Shown one piece after another: positions 23,365-36,040 of a stretch of 64,000 nt of DNA (position 1 is the first letter of the stretch; each line of letters begins with the position of its first letter). Position numbers and translations under genes: made by a program. The notes below the pieces were generated by a model. That model did not search any database. It saw only the letters and a list, made by a program, of their open reading frames with translations, and was not told the origin of the DNA. This DNA comes from Urophycis tenuis (Eukaryota; Chordata; Actinopteri; Gadiformes; Phycidae). The stretch covers positions 12,227,966 through 12,291,965 of the forward strand of contig JAXIVH010000005.1 in the NCBI GenBank assembly GCA_036785325.1, written 5' to 3'.

Positions 23365-23640
23365 TTCATCAGTACTAAAGCAGTACTCAGCCAGGATGAA
23401 GGGAGCAGTATTACTATATTAGTACTAAATCAGTACTCACTCAGGATGAAGGGAGCAGTATTACTACATTAATACTAAAGCAGTACTCACCCAGGATGAC
23501 AGCAGTATTACTACATTAGTACTATATTCACCCATGATGAAGGCAGCAGTATGACTACATTAATACTAAAGCAGTACTCAGCCAGGATGAAGGCAGCAGT
23601 GTGACTACATGAGTACTAAAGCAGTACGCACCCAGGATGA
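23365..23640. repeat. Donor-like minisatellite, lectin copy 2
   Basis: About six units with gtactcacccaggatgaa and tattactacattagtact. On the gene strand they repeat the donor-like catcctgggtgagtac. The same array in copy 1 has about four units. Confidence 0.8.
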
Positions 23641-24670
23641 GCTGAGTAGGTTGTAACTGCTCTGTGACAGCAAATGCGTGTGTTTGGGACTTGGTCAATG
23701 GCCGATGAGATTTAAGGTTTCTTTTCCATGGACCCATCAGTACAAACACCTGACACGACTCCCAGCCGACCAATGAGAACACACACTGGTGACAAAAACA
23801 ACATCCACGACCAGTCACTGTCCCGAGCCTGAGCAGACATGGAAATCGAGGTAGAGGTCCATTTGATCAACATGTTGTTCTCATCAGGCTTAGCAGGATT
23901 TGAATTTGATCATCATGTTTTGCTTGAGCTTTGCAGTGATGAGCTGTCAGATGAATGAATGTGTAGCTTTGTGTCCACCATGGGAGTGTCAGATGTCAGA
24001 TCATGTCCGAGACAGTCAGGCCATCGCTGGCTGGTGACTGACAGGCAGGGCGTGACCGGCAGTAGGTTCCCACAGAAATGTGAATGTTGCATGTCAATGG
24101 ATGGAAGCGCCATCATGAAAGATAATGAAAAGTCACAAAGAATTACGTAGTTTCTTACTTGAACCAAGTAATGTTTAGTAATTAATCGCAAGTCAAGAAT
24201 TGCTGAGCCGTACCTCAAATGTATATTGTAAATGTATGTATATTGTACCTACTATGTTTTTACCTTGCAGAATGATGCAGGCATGTATGCATTTTATACC
24301 TATCTGTGTATACATAAATACCTTGGGCACGACAAAAAATGTGACCTTGCTCCTATTTATTTTTGAAATGTTCACACTCCTCTGGGGACCCCAACTCTGG
24401 GTGAGTGTACCCCATGTTGAGGCGGGTGGAAGGAGTCGGGGGATAGATTGTGATAGCCATCAACATGCTGAACATTTTACAGCTTGAATGGAGTCTCTTG
24501 GTTGAAGAACGATTCAAAGCAGTTAAGCTCATGAAAGAAAAGTATCAGAAAGACATGAATGAAGAACAGCTGTTGAGAACGGCTCCAGCGTTCACACCTG
24601 TCAGCAGTGATGTTCATCAAAGTCATGGGTGCCCAGCGCAGAGATCCTGGGCCCTGTGCTGAGACGGTGT

Positions 24671-24785
24671 TGGGTGGGTGTTTACCTTGTGTTCCGATCA
24701 TTCCTGTGGCTGGTGTCCTGAGGATAGACAGGGGGACGAGACAGAGGAACAGCAAAACCATGGAAACAAACGTGTTTGGTAGCAA
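24671..24785 (-). CDS. Candidate signal-peptide exon
   Basis: From an ATG at 24785 (or the internal ATG at 24761) the minus strand reads MVLLFLCLVPLSILRTPATG, a good secretion signal. It then continues to ACACAAG followed by gtaaac, a good donor in phase 1, usual for signal exons of immune-type receptors. No following exon is recognised downstream on this strand, so this may be an orphan or chance frame. Confidence 0.3.
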
Positions 24786-25129
24786 GTAGCTACTACGCTA
24801 ACACCCCCGCCACCGTCAAGAACGCAAGCTAGATACATTCAGGGCTCACAAAAGATGGTCGAGCAAACACATTTTTACAGAAACTATCAACCTCAAGAGA
24901 GCCACTATACTAAGAAAAAAAAACAATGTTCACCCGGGTACTTACAACAGCAACACGGCCAAGTCGGCATCTGATTCGCAGTCTTCATTTTTGATCTCTC
25001 AGTTCACGCCATTTCTAAAAAACCTTGCCCAATTTTAATTTGTGTCTGGCCTCTCTGTTTGTCACTCGCCCTTTTTCAGCTGTGTGAAGTTGGCACCCCA
25101 TATGTTGAAAATATGAATAAAAGTACTTC

Positions 25130-25605
25130 CATTTGTTTCTGCATCGTTTGTGCACGTTTGTGCAAGCAAAATGAACGTTCGTGCACAAACCGTCTTGATG
25201 ATATTCAACATTTAACAGGTTGGTGACCTTAGGTCACTCAGCACCCCATCAATATCCAAATGACTCAAACATGGTTGGAATCATTTGTGCTTTGTTTGTG
25301 CACGTTTGTGCAGGCAAAATAAACATTTGTGCACAAACCATCTTTATGATATTCAACATTTAATTATTTGACCTGTGGTCACCCAGCACCCCATCAACAT
25401 CCAAATGACTCAAAAACACAAAATTAACGTTTGTGCACACAAAATTAACGTTTGTGCACAAACCGTCTTCATGATATTCAACATTTAACAGGTTGGTGAC
25501 ATGTTGGTGACCTGAGGTCACCCAGCACCCCATCAGAATCCACTCAAAAATGGTTGGACTTGTTTGTGCTTCGTTTGTGCACGCTTGTGCAGGCAAAATT
25601 AGCAT
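25130..25605. repeat. Tandem repeat of about 130-150 bp units
   Basis: Three to four imperfect units each contain cgtttgtgcaggcaaaat, gatattcaacatttaa, and cacccagcaccccatca. The gtttgtgcac heptamer-like motif is also repeated inside units in both orientations. Confidence 0.8.
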
Positions 25606-25884
25606 AGAGTTGTAGAAGAGTTACAGACAGACTTAGACATTAGAGTTATCATAACCCTCAGATCCTAACCCTGAATAATCCCAATCTATACGTATTTGCA
25701 ATTTAAACTAATTTGCAATTTAAACTAAAATGCTAGTCTGTACCGTAGTCAAATTCTGGACTTCTGCATATTCTACACTACAGTATATACACTTCCAACG
25801 ATGTTTCTGAATGTTCTCTAGACATACCAACAATGTGGCTGAATGTTCTAGCGCTCAGATCTCCTGGGGTGAGAACTCTGCTCA

Positions 25885-27300
25885 TAGCCTTTTATTTATT
25901 TATTTTTATTTGCCTTTATTTAACCAGGTTGGTCACGTTGAGATACAATGACCTCTTTTTCAAGGGAAGCCTGGCCAAGACAGCAGCATAGGAAAGTTAC
26001 ACAATTAAGAACACACAGAAAACTCACACAACACAGAGACGATAAAATACATGCAAGATAAAGCAACAGGGCTAAAACCCAGGATTTACATTGAGACAAG
26101 AACAGGTGCAATATGTGGCCGCTCCAATGGCTCTCACACGGGTTTTCAAAATTGCAAGGTTGATGAGTTCCTTTAGCTTTAGAGTTTTCTGCAATACATT
26201 CCAAGCAGTAGGTGCAGCATACTTAAAGCTGTGCTTACCAATTTCAGAATGAACTTTGGGCACATTTAATAAGTAAAATTAAGTCGAACGTAAGCTATAA
26301 ATGCTTTGGGTTTTAGAAATGTAATTGCATAAATAGTGGGGGATCAAACCCAAGATAGCTTTATAAATAAAAATATGCCAATGTATAAGGCGGCGTGCTG
26401 CCAGAGACTCGAGCGTATAAGGTACAGTGGTGAGTAAGGGCTTTATAGCCCGTAACGAACCTTAAAGCACTGTGATACACGGTGTCCAGAAAACGCAGAT
26501 AATTTGGAGAAGCGTTCATATACAAAAGGTCACCGTAATCAAGTACAGGGAGGAAAGTGGCAGCAACCAACTTTTTTCTGGTAGCAAAAGAAAAATCTGT
26601 CACGGAAAAAGAATCTCAGTTTCAGTCTTATTTTTTTTATCAGGTTTTCTACATGTGGTTTAAAAGAAAGCCGATCATCAATTAAAATGCCAAGGTATAT
26701 ATAACAGGTCAGAAGTTCAATCTCACACCCTTGTAATGATACAATACTGGGAGGAGACACGGGTACTTTCCTGCCATTAGAAAATATCATCAATTTAGTT
26801 TTGGCAATGTTTAAAATGAGTCTTAATTCAATAAGCTGATGTTCCACAAGGTTAAAAGCACTCTGTAAATTGCCAAGGGCCTCGGCAAGAGAGGTGCCAC
26901 AACAATATATGACTGTGTCATCAGCATAAAAATGAAATTTGGCGTTTGGGACATCTCTGCCCAATGTATTTACATAAATAACAAACAGGATCGGGCCCAA
27001 ATCTGAGCCCTGAGGCACACCGGTGGAGATATTCAGCAATGTGGATGAGCTGCCTTCAGAATAAACACATTGTCTATTTGACAAATAATTATCAAACCAG
27101 CCAACAGCCTGCTCAGATAAACCTATGTCAAGCAGTCGTTGCTTCAAAATAAAGTGATCCACTGTGTCAAAGGTCCACAAAGAAGGCTGTGCAACATTTT
27201 TTGTGATCCAGCCAGTCTATTATATCATTGGTGAGTTTGAGGGAGGCTGTAATGGTGCTATGTTGTTTCCTGAAACCGGATTGATATGGGGAGAGAATGT
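25885..27300 (-). mobile_element. CR1/L2-like LINE with RT domain
   Basis: The minus strand reads SPYQSGFRKQHSTITASLKL, then after a frame change TFDTVDHFILKQRLLDIGL, STGVPQGSDLGPILFVIYVN, FHFYADDTVIY and RLILNIAKTKLMIFSNGRK. These are reverse-transcriptase motifs with an intact YADD box. Further broken frames cover the C-terminus (SFKYAAPTAWNVLQKTLKL near 26200). The 3' end is near 25890 (ttatttaaccaggttggtc). It is 5'-truncated, with several frameshifts. Confidence 0.85.
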
Positions 27301-27327
27301 TGTAAGTATGAAGGAATTATTAGGCTA

Positions 27328-27675
27328 GCTGCTGCGGGGCTGGTGGAGGCTATTGAAGGCTAGCTGCAGCAGGACTGGTGGAGGCTAGCTGGGGGCTAGC
27401 TGCTGCAGGGCTGGTGGAGGCTAGCTGAAGGCTAGCTGGGGGCTAGCTGCTGCAGGGCTGGTGGAGGCTAGCTGAAGGCCAGCTGGAGGCTAGCTGCAGC
27501 AGGGCTGGTGGAGGCTAGCTGGGGGCTAGCTTCTGCAGGGCTGGTGGAGGCTAGCTGGAGGCTAGCTGCTGCACGGCTGGTGGAGGCTAGCTTGGGGCTA
27601 GCTGCTGCAGGGTTGGTGGAGGCTAGCTGCTGCAGAGCTGGTGGACGCTAGCTGGAGGCTAGCTACTGCAGGGGT
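27328..27675. repeat. Minisatellite of gctagctg units
   Basis: Variable units combine ggctagctgctgcagggctg and gtggaggctagctggaggct. The NheI-like gctagc core recurs about 25 times. Confidence 0.9.
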
Positions 27676-28107
27676 GATGAAGCTGCAGATCCAGGCTTCA
27701 TACAGTCCAGAAGCATAACTAGGCCTCAAACAAACAGTCCTTAGGCAGAAAACCTGCTGCTTATGGGGTGTCAAAATGGGGAATGTGGAAAGCATCCCAC
27801 ATTGAAGCCCAGGTTTACATAAAAGTATGTGACGTACAATGATAGAGGACAAAGAAAGTTCAGACCTACAGATGAGAAGTTGCTGCAGGGGTGATAAAGC
27901 TGCAGCTCCAGGCTTCATACAGTCCAGAGGCAAACTAGGTCTCAAACAAACAATCCTTAGGCAGAAAACCTGCTATCTTCATCAAAGTTAAGCTCATGAG
28001 GTGTCAAAATGGGGAATGTGCAAAGCATCCCACATTCATGCCCAGGTTTACATAAAAGTAAGTGACGTACAATGACAGAAGACAAAGAAAGTTCAGACCT
28101 CACAGAC
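27676..28107. repeat. Direct duplication of about 215-225 bp
   Basis: Two copies (about 27671-27880 and 27889-28107) share ggtgataaagctgcagctcc, gtcctTaggcagaaaacctgc-like and gtgtcaaaatggggaatgtg blocks. No coding potential is recognised. Confidence 0.8.
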
Positions 28108-28253
28108 AAGAAATTGACAAGGACTTGACTTGGCTGCCATCTTGGATTGAAAGTCGAGACTTCTGATCACATTACATTCTTCCCCGGGCCGCTTAGGTTC
28201 TGTGTAGGTTCTCCCTGGCCAACTCACAGGACCAACACTTGTGTTTTGGCACA

Positions 28254-28255
<2 letters not shown>

Positions 28256-28292
<37 letters not shown>
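28256..28292. repeat. (TG)n microsatellite
   Basis: An uninterrupted dinucleotide run. Confidence 0.9.
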
Positions 28293-28294
<2 letters not shown>

Positions 28295-28659
28295 TACTGT
28301 GTGTTCATGTTCACGTCATTACCGCTCATGTGCAGAAAACACGTCAAATAGTCAAAAGGTCTTTTTTGCTTAGGAGGCTCCTGACTGTCTGCTGCTGGCA
28401 GTCTCTTAAGTGGCAGCACAGGTTACACTGGGCCATCCTTTACTAAAGGAAAGGAGACCTGTTAACGCTATAGTTTCACCACAACAGACACGTCCGTAGC
28501 AGTGGACGTCATGATGATGCAGACTTATAAGGTGCAGTCGGATTCCCACTGTGATGAAGACTAACAGCTCAACACCCTGGCTGTCTTTCCCCAAGTACTC
28601 ATGAATTCTCTTTTACATCTTTGCTTGACCTCATTTTAATTACATTTGTCCATCGAGGT

Positions 28660-28860
28660 CAGGTCAGGTCAGAAGTCAGGGAAGGACATAGGACATAGGA
28701 TGTAAAGTCACTGTTTGGCAAGTCCCAAGTCATTGCAGTCAAGTCCAAGTCGAGTCCCAAGTCAAGACAGGGAAAGGAAGTCGAGTCCAAGTCAAAGTCA
28801 CTCCAAAGCCAAGCTGAGTCTAAGTCCAAGTCCCCAACTTTTTCAAGTCCTGAACAAGTC
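28660..28860. repeat. Degenerate caagtc repeats
   Basis: Irregular copies of aagtccaagtc/gagtccaagtc fill this stretch. The minus-strand frame LDLDLDSAWLWSDFDLDS is an artefact of the repeat. Confidence 0.75.
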
Positions 28861-28869
28861 ACCATGTAC

Positions 28870-31446
28870 TTTTTACTTAATAAAGTCATCAGTAGGCTAT
28901 TGATCATAATTTCAACATATCAATCTAATGTACAGTGTCATTTCCTATAAATACAGTTATAATATGTTCAATGTTTCTGTCTTCAAATGTGTTATGATAC
29001 GTGCATATGCCCAAATCCTATGTTGTCTCAGAGGAGAAGTGAGAGTGGGTGATGGGTTTGAATTGTATTAGTAGGCTACAGAAGGCACCACTGTGACCCT
29101 AAAGTGGTAAAGCCGAGCCTTGACTAGTGTGGCATATGAGCACAATATGTATGTATGGATGTCTGAAAGGACTGCTTCAAGATCCAAGTATTTATCGTCA
29201 TCACATCAAAGACATGACGAGATTGTAGTAGCTACCACAGTAATAGTGCATGCATTGTGATCAGTGATCAGTTTTTTTAAAACAAAACAATATATGGAGA
29301 TGGGGAGAAAAGATAAGAGGCCATAAAAATAGCGATAGGCCTATGGCCCACACATACTTAAAAACAATGCACACACATTCGGAATGACGGTAACGTAAAT
29401 GAGGGTATTAAAATAAATATAAAGCGATGAGATAAGGTAAAATAAAAATTGAAAATCAAAGTAGATAAATATAAAGTGACATTATAAAAGTGACAGTGCG
29501 TACTATTGTGAGGGTGAGATAGGAAGGTGCTGAGTTCAGTAACCTCGTGGCTCAGGGATAGAAGCTATTCTTCAGTCTGTACAGTCTGCTTGAATGGATG
29601 TCAGTTACATGTGCCACACCAATGTGATGATGAGAAGGTTGGGTATGTCTGGGAGGGGATGGGGGGGTGGGGGGGGGGGGGGGAGAGAGAGAGAGAGCAA
29701 ACACTTGCCTACTCTTAATACATTTTATAGGCTTCAGCACAACTAGAAGACCTCGTCAGTCATTTACCCTACTGCATAATGTTTATCATTACACTGTGCA
29801 AGCACTAGTCTAGAACTATCAGTGCTAATACTGATGGTCATAGTACTATCAGTAATAGTACTGATAGTACTAATAGTTTATCAGTACTGTTAATCCGTAT
29901 TGTGTTAGTGACGCTCATCAGAAGCTGTTGGCTGGGAGTCAAACACTGTCAGTTTACTTTAGTGGCCGGGGCTTTTTAGAGAGAGAATATTGACTTGATG
30001 ATACCATGGGGTCCTGGGGCAGAACCCAGGTTAACAATATGAAGATACAGGCAGCAGGGCTGCCAGCCCCCGTGTCTTGTCACTGCTGCCCCCTGCTTGC
30101 TGCTCTGCGGGTGTGTGTCTGTGCGTTCACACAGAGGCCGTACACTTGGTTTGCAGCATGCATGATGTTCCTGACTCCCAGGAGACCTTGACTGGTGCGG
30201 ATATTAACTAAATGTACCTGTTGGTTTGGTTTTCTTTAGAGCGCTTGAGTTCAGAGTTCTTGTTTCATGGTAACACTTAAAGGCATCAAATAACCACATG
30301 GTACCTTCAACATATTTTATTGTTACTGGGTTTGATTATCATTTTACCTCAGAACACGAAACACTTAATAATCGCATACATACTACAATACTACAACAAA
30401 CTCTGAAGTCGAACATGTTTATCATTAAGCATATTATATACATAATATTATTAGTGGGCTAGCTTTTAGCTAGCACACTATTGTTATTCCCACTATTTTT
30501 TTCTTTCTTTATTATATGTTCTCTCCCAAACTTTGCCGCTTAACTACTTTGTCATTTTTTGTGCTAGAAACTTCATTCAAACTTTAAAACATTCAGCTAC
30601 GTTCGGAATCAACAGGGTCTATTTTTTATTTTTTATAGCTTTTAAGATATTAAAGTTTTATTGTTAATAGTTTTTGTTCCATTGAAATTAATGGTGGAAT
30701 GTTCAGTTGTTAGAGTGATGGCAGTTGGTGATTTGAAAATATTCACATTTCGTAAACTGCCGCCACTCCTACAATTTATCACAGAACTTTTACATATTGT
30801 ATATCAAAAGGTTCATATTTTTATATTGTCACTCACACTCAAATATCTAAGCGATACCATTTATAGTTTTTGAATTATTAATGTTTGTTTGACATTCACT
30901 CTCCAAATAAACATACAGTACATGGGCGCTCCACTCTAGGTCGCAATTGGTCATTTCAAATTACCGTTTTCTAACTTGTCGATACTCCTACAATTTGTAA
31001 GCTACACAGAGATATTACATATCAAACTGATCTACTGTTTCTCTTGATTCCTACTGTGTAAATATCTAAGCTGTGCCGTGAATACTTTTTGAGATAGATA
31101 GATTTGAGATTCCTCATAGAGAATAGTGGCAGTTTGGAGAGAAGCAGAGTGAGGGACAAAGTGACAGTTACAATCAATACACACGCAGCCTCCCCTCTCC
31201 CCCACTGGAGGGGAGAGAGGGAGGGGGTCCTTGAGGACTGGGTTGGGAACCACTGACCTAGTGCACCCATCACAAACATCAATGCAGACGATTATAAAAA
31301 GGACCCAGGCAAAGGAAGAATGGCATTCTGCGTTAATTCTGCGAATTAAGCAACACAGAGCTGTTTTGCTTAAGCAATACATCCGGTTGCAGTCAGCTAG
31401 CCCACTTCACATTTTCTTCAGGAAATGTACTTTCTAGTTATTATTA

Positions 31447-31485
<39 letters not shown>

Positions 31486-32318
31486 TGTTCTTGTCTTTTT
31501 GGTCAGTGTTCAGTTACGTGCAAACATAGATAACATGGCCATGACCTTTTATCTCTACATGACATGAGATAATCACCTCATGTCATGGCAGCTCTTTGAC
31601 ACCCATAGACCTGGGCTGTGTTCCGATATCCATACTTATTATACGTAGTTTGAGTACGTAGGGGGTTCCGATTACGATCGCGGGGAAAAGAAGCAAAGGA
31701 CCCGGATGTTGCCCTCAAAACGGTTAGTACGCATAGTGTGCAATGGTGTACACTTTCCAGGCTGAGCCAGGCTGAAACACGCTCAGTTCGAAAATGGTTA
31801 GACGTCAGTGGGCATAATGGATTCACGTGTTCGGCGGGTGACATGACCACGCAGCTGATAGTAATTCCCGGCAAGTGCACAAGTTGGAACAACACGAAAA
31901 TCTGCACACTTATATATTAACATCTGAAAATCTGCACACTTATTAGGCCCCGTCCACACGGAGACGATTTTCGAGTGAAACCACAAATGTCTTGTGCGTT
32001 TAGGCCGAGCGTAAAGACGGAGACGGCGTTTTCGGTGGCTGAAACCACACTTTTTTGAAACCAGGTCCCAGGGTGGAAAAGTCGAAAACGTTTCAGGTTT
32101 TTTCACCTAGCGGCCATTTTGGTTAGTTGGGTGGGGAAACCTTCTAGAATGTTTGGAAACCATGACGACGATGTGAATGAGGTGTGTTAAAGCTGATGCT
32201 AAGCACACAACTTACAGCATGAGATCCAAAGCTTATACGTTATTATTTCTGAATATTGCAGCCTGTATGAAGATGTTGTATAATTCCTCATCCTCACGCC
32301 CACACCTTCACGCACGCA

Positions 32319-32320
<2 letters not shown>
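28870..32320. other. Unassigned, repeat-rich stretch
   Basis: No exon is supported. It includes a G-rich/GA tract (29659-29696). Two diverged copies of one sequence sit at about 30750-30880 and 30970-31100, sharing ctcctacaattt and aaatatctaagc. A (tta)n run lies at 31441-31483. One-sided DNA-transposon ends occur near 31240 (ctgggttgggaaccactg) and 31948 (cccgtccacacggagacg). Confidence 0.5.

Positions 32321-32321
<1 letters not shown>

Positions 32322-32410
<89 letters not shown>
32322..32410. repeat. (CA)n microsatellite
   Basis: A near-perfect (ca)n run about 220 bases downstream of the GnRH-receptor stop codon. Confidence 0.95.
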
Positions 32411-32412
<2 letters not shown>

Positions 32413-32633
32413 GTGTGCGTGTGTGTGAGTACATTCCGAGTGTGGCACAGCCACTCTCAGAATGTACACATTAGCGGGTCCTCAGGACTCTGCTGTCCTG
32501 GTCTGTAGTGACATGTGATTCATGGTTTCTGGCTGTCGTTTGGCTTGACTGTCTCTTTTCTCATCAACTCAGACCCCCCGCCCTCGGGCCTGAGGGACGG
32601 AGCGATGTGATTGGCTGGCCTGAGGCCGCTCCT

Positions 32634-33037
32634 TCATCCTGAGTGGTGGAACTGGGCTCCCTGGCCGGCGTTGCCTGCGGAACACCTCAGGGACCTCAGG
32701 GTGACCGTCCTGGTGCGGCGGCGGGGGTCAGAGGTGATGGCCGCGGCGGCCCGGACCCCCCGCAGGCCCACCCGGAAGCGGACGGTGAAGAGGCCGTAGA
32801 TGATGGGGTCCAGGCAGGCGTTGAAGAGGCCGAAGATGAAGAGGATGTGGGTGAGGGAGTGGGACACCTTGCCCTGGATGTGGTCCGGGAAGAACCAGTA
32901 CCAGAGGCCCAGCAGGTAGTAGGGCGTCCAGCACACCACGAAGCACAGCACGATGACGATGCTCATCTTCAGCGTCCGCATGCGGGCGCGGGGGATGTTG
33001 TTCTGGGAGCAGCGCAGCGGGACGTCCTTGGACACGG
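32634..33037 (-). CDS. gnrhr: gnrhr exon 3 (ICL3, TM6, TM7, tail)
   Basis: Starts after acceptor tgttgtcgag and reads VSKDVPLRCSQNNIPRARMR, TM6 and TM7, and a basic tail ending in TGA at 32634. The acceptor has a pyrimidine/G-mixed tract and is not strong, so the exact border may differ slightly. Confidence 0.88.
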
Positions 33038-35668
33038 CTCGACAACACACAGGGATGGAAGCACTGTAATTATTACAGTTGCACTCATCACTCTTATTGT
33101 TATGACTGTTGTTATTGGGGAGGGATAGTCTAGCCGTTGGGGTTTCTGGACCATCCAGCCAAAAAAGGTTTGGGGATTAGGATTGTTAATGGAAAACTAG
33201 TCCTCTAGCCTTTCGTCTGTTCTGGACTACTAAAGAAACATGGCGGTGCAACATGGCGGGCTCCGTGCCAAAGGTCCCCCTCCGTATGTAGATGTAAAGG
33301 CCTCATTCTAAGGTAACAAAAAACACAATCATTGTTTTTCAAAGGCTTAGACACTAAATAGAACCTATTGAAGAATATTATTTTAAATTTCTGCCAAATA
33401 CTGTCCACTAGATGCCACTACGTTACACATACTGCCCCTTTAAGAATGCAACAATCAACAGGATGTTGGTCATCCCACTTGATCTAACTCAGCCGTTGTT
33501 TAACTAACGGTATTCACTCTGACATTTTCACTCCGTGCGTTCCCTAATCTAACAGCTGTCCGTAGCCATTTTGAGCTCGGCAAAAACAAATACGCAATCC
33601 AAACCACCTACCCGAGCCGGTGGTCCGGAGGTGGGGGGGGGGGGAACTTACAGGCTTTGCGCATCCTGCTGGAGATCTGGAGGAGGATGCGGGTGTAGCA
33701 GGTGATCATGATGACGAGGGGCAGGAGGAAGAGGCAGCAGAAGGTCAGCATGTTGTAGGCCGTCTCCTGGCCGTGCGTCTGGAAGCTGCCCCGGGTGGTG
33801 CACTGGGTGAAGTTCTGCGGGGAGGTGATGGTCACGCTGTGGAAGATGAATATCTGAGGGAACAGGAGGAGACGTGTCACGGTGGGGGGTCTTGGCGCGG
33901 CGGCGGTGGTTGTGTGGCACCTGTGGGTCCCAGCATAGCAGAGACGGGCGGGATGGGTGGACGCCACTGGGGCGGGACGGACATCAGACATCAGCCAACC
34001 AGCTCCCAGCGCTGTGGGAGCGCCAGCCTGTTGCGCTCACTCTCGAGCTTTTATCGCTTTTTTCTCTCTTTCTTTTTAATAGTTAACTAACTGTTCTATG
34101 TTTATTACCTTATACTGCTGTATGATAAAGTTCCCCATGGTGGGACGAATAAAGGGTTTCTTGACTTGACTTGAAACCGCACACCAGCCGTCCTGTCGCC
34201 CTGCGCTGCCCCCCAGTGGACATCCAGGGGACAACAAGTGGACAGTGCTACCCAGCTCAAGTCGAAGCAGGAGACATTTGATATTATTAATATTGATGTG
34301 TGCCTTCCAGTCTGCTGGTCAGTTGTCAGTCATCATGACGCATCCCAGAACTTGATCCATGAGGTTGATCCATGCATACAGACATATAATACATATAAAA
34401 TAATAACAATAGAAGCAGAGATGTGGGCGATATTATGTATGGACCCTTTGGTGTGTGGAGGGACAATTACCCCGATTACTCAGATAGAGTGATGTGCAGT
34501 GATGATTCAGGGGCAGCTTTATCTCCTAGGCAAATCAAATCTCAGGCCTGATATATCGACTGACTTATCAAACATTGTACGACATGTCATGCAGTGGTCC
34601 GGCAGTGTGAGGAGGGTTTGACTCTGGGAGCACGCGCGAGTATGGAGGGAAACCAGGGAGCAGACTCTCTGTAAAGAACACCGCTAATGGGGCCGGATGG
34701 GGAGTCGCCCTGCTGCCACTTCAAAGAAAGGTGTCAGGACACATGGAAATAAGTGGTCTTACTCCAGAAAACATTTGGAACATTTGCAAATGAAGATGCT
34801 CATTACAAGGTCATTACAAGGTCGGGGCTTGGGAATTATAAGCTGAAGAGAGGGCTGGCTCTGGCATTCGTGAGCATGAAGACACAGACGGTCAGGCACA
34901 TCCCCATTTAGCGCAAGAGTAACTCTGCAAAGGAGGAAGCCGTTCAGAGATCTGGGAGCAGCTGGACAAACACATTTTACTCTGCACACTTTACTTAACC
35001 TGTATAACAGGAATGGACTATTTGTACAGTATTGAACAATAAAACTAAATAAAAGTAACTAACAACAAAAGGAACATCAATAACAAACAGTGAAGGGCAC
35101 TAATAGGCCAACGTAGTGTTGGCCGAAGTCGGAAGTCATAGCAAGGTCACAGCAAGCAACGTGTTTACGGGCAATTTGAATATGTGACCTTGTGTGTGAT
35201 GTTGATACAAACATAGGATGATGTATGTAAATGCAGCCACCTGTTGCAGCACCGTAGGACCTATAGGCAAGGTGTGTTTTCTGTCTGTGTACCTGAGTAG
35301 AGCGTGAGTAGTAGCAGTGTGAGTGTATGTGTGTACCTGAGGAGCAGTACAGCAGCAGTGTGTGTGTGTGTGTGTGTGTGTGTACCTGAGGAGCAGTACA
35401 GCAGCAGTGTGTGTGTGTGTACCTGAGGAGCAGACAGCAGCAGTGTGTGTGTGCGTGTGTGTGTGTGTACCTGAGGAGCAGACAGCAGCAGTGTGTGTGT
35501 GCGTGTGTGTGTGTACCTGAGGAGCAGTACAGCATCAGTGTGTGTGTGTGTGTGTGTGTGTGTACCTGAGGAGCAGACAGCAGCAGTGTGTGTGTGCGTG
35601 TGTGTGTGTGTACCTGAGGAGCAGTACAGCAGCAGTGTGTGTGTGTGTACCTGAGGAGCAGTACAGCA

Positions 35669-35699
<31 letters not shown>

Positions 35700-35718
35700 A
35701 CCTGAGGAGCAGACAGCA

Positions 35719-35749
<31 letters not shown>

Positions 35750-35970
35750 ACCTGAGGAGCAGTACAGCAGCAGTGTGTGTGTGTGTACCTGAGGAGCAGA
35801 CAGCAGCAGTGTGTGTGTGTGTACCTGAGGAGCAGACAGCAGCAGTGTGTGTGTGTGTGTGTACCTGAGGAGCAGACAGCAGCAGTGTGTGTGTGTGTAC
35901 CTGAGGAGCAGACAGCAGCAGTGTGTGTGTGTGTGTACCTGAGGAGCAGACAGCAGCAGTGTGTGTCTGT

Positions 35971-36040
<70 letters not shown>

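Larger units (their letters stand above)
19950..23910. repeat. Duplicated segment, copy 2 (lectin locus)
   Basis: Same landmark order as copy 1 (13640-18440). Copy-specific events are an expanded (tg)n at 20023-20088, a solo LTR at 20469-20844, a LINE at about 21220-22143 in place of lectin exon 3, and longer minisatellites. Confidence 0.85.

Noticed and set aside
31200..31260. hAT terminus ctgggttgggaaccactg
   Set aside because: Only one end is found; no partner inverted repeat or target duplication nearby, so no element is called.
32643..33128. 161-codon plus-strand frame opposite gnrhr exon 3
   Set aside because: GC-rich antisense shadow of the receptor exon; similar shadows lie opposite exons 1 and 2.
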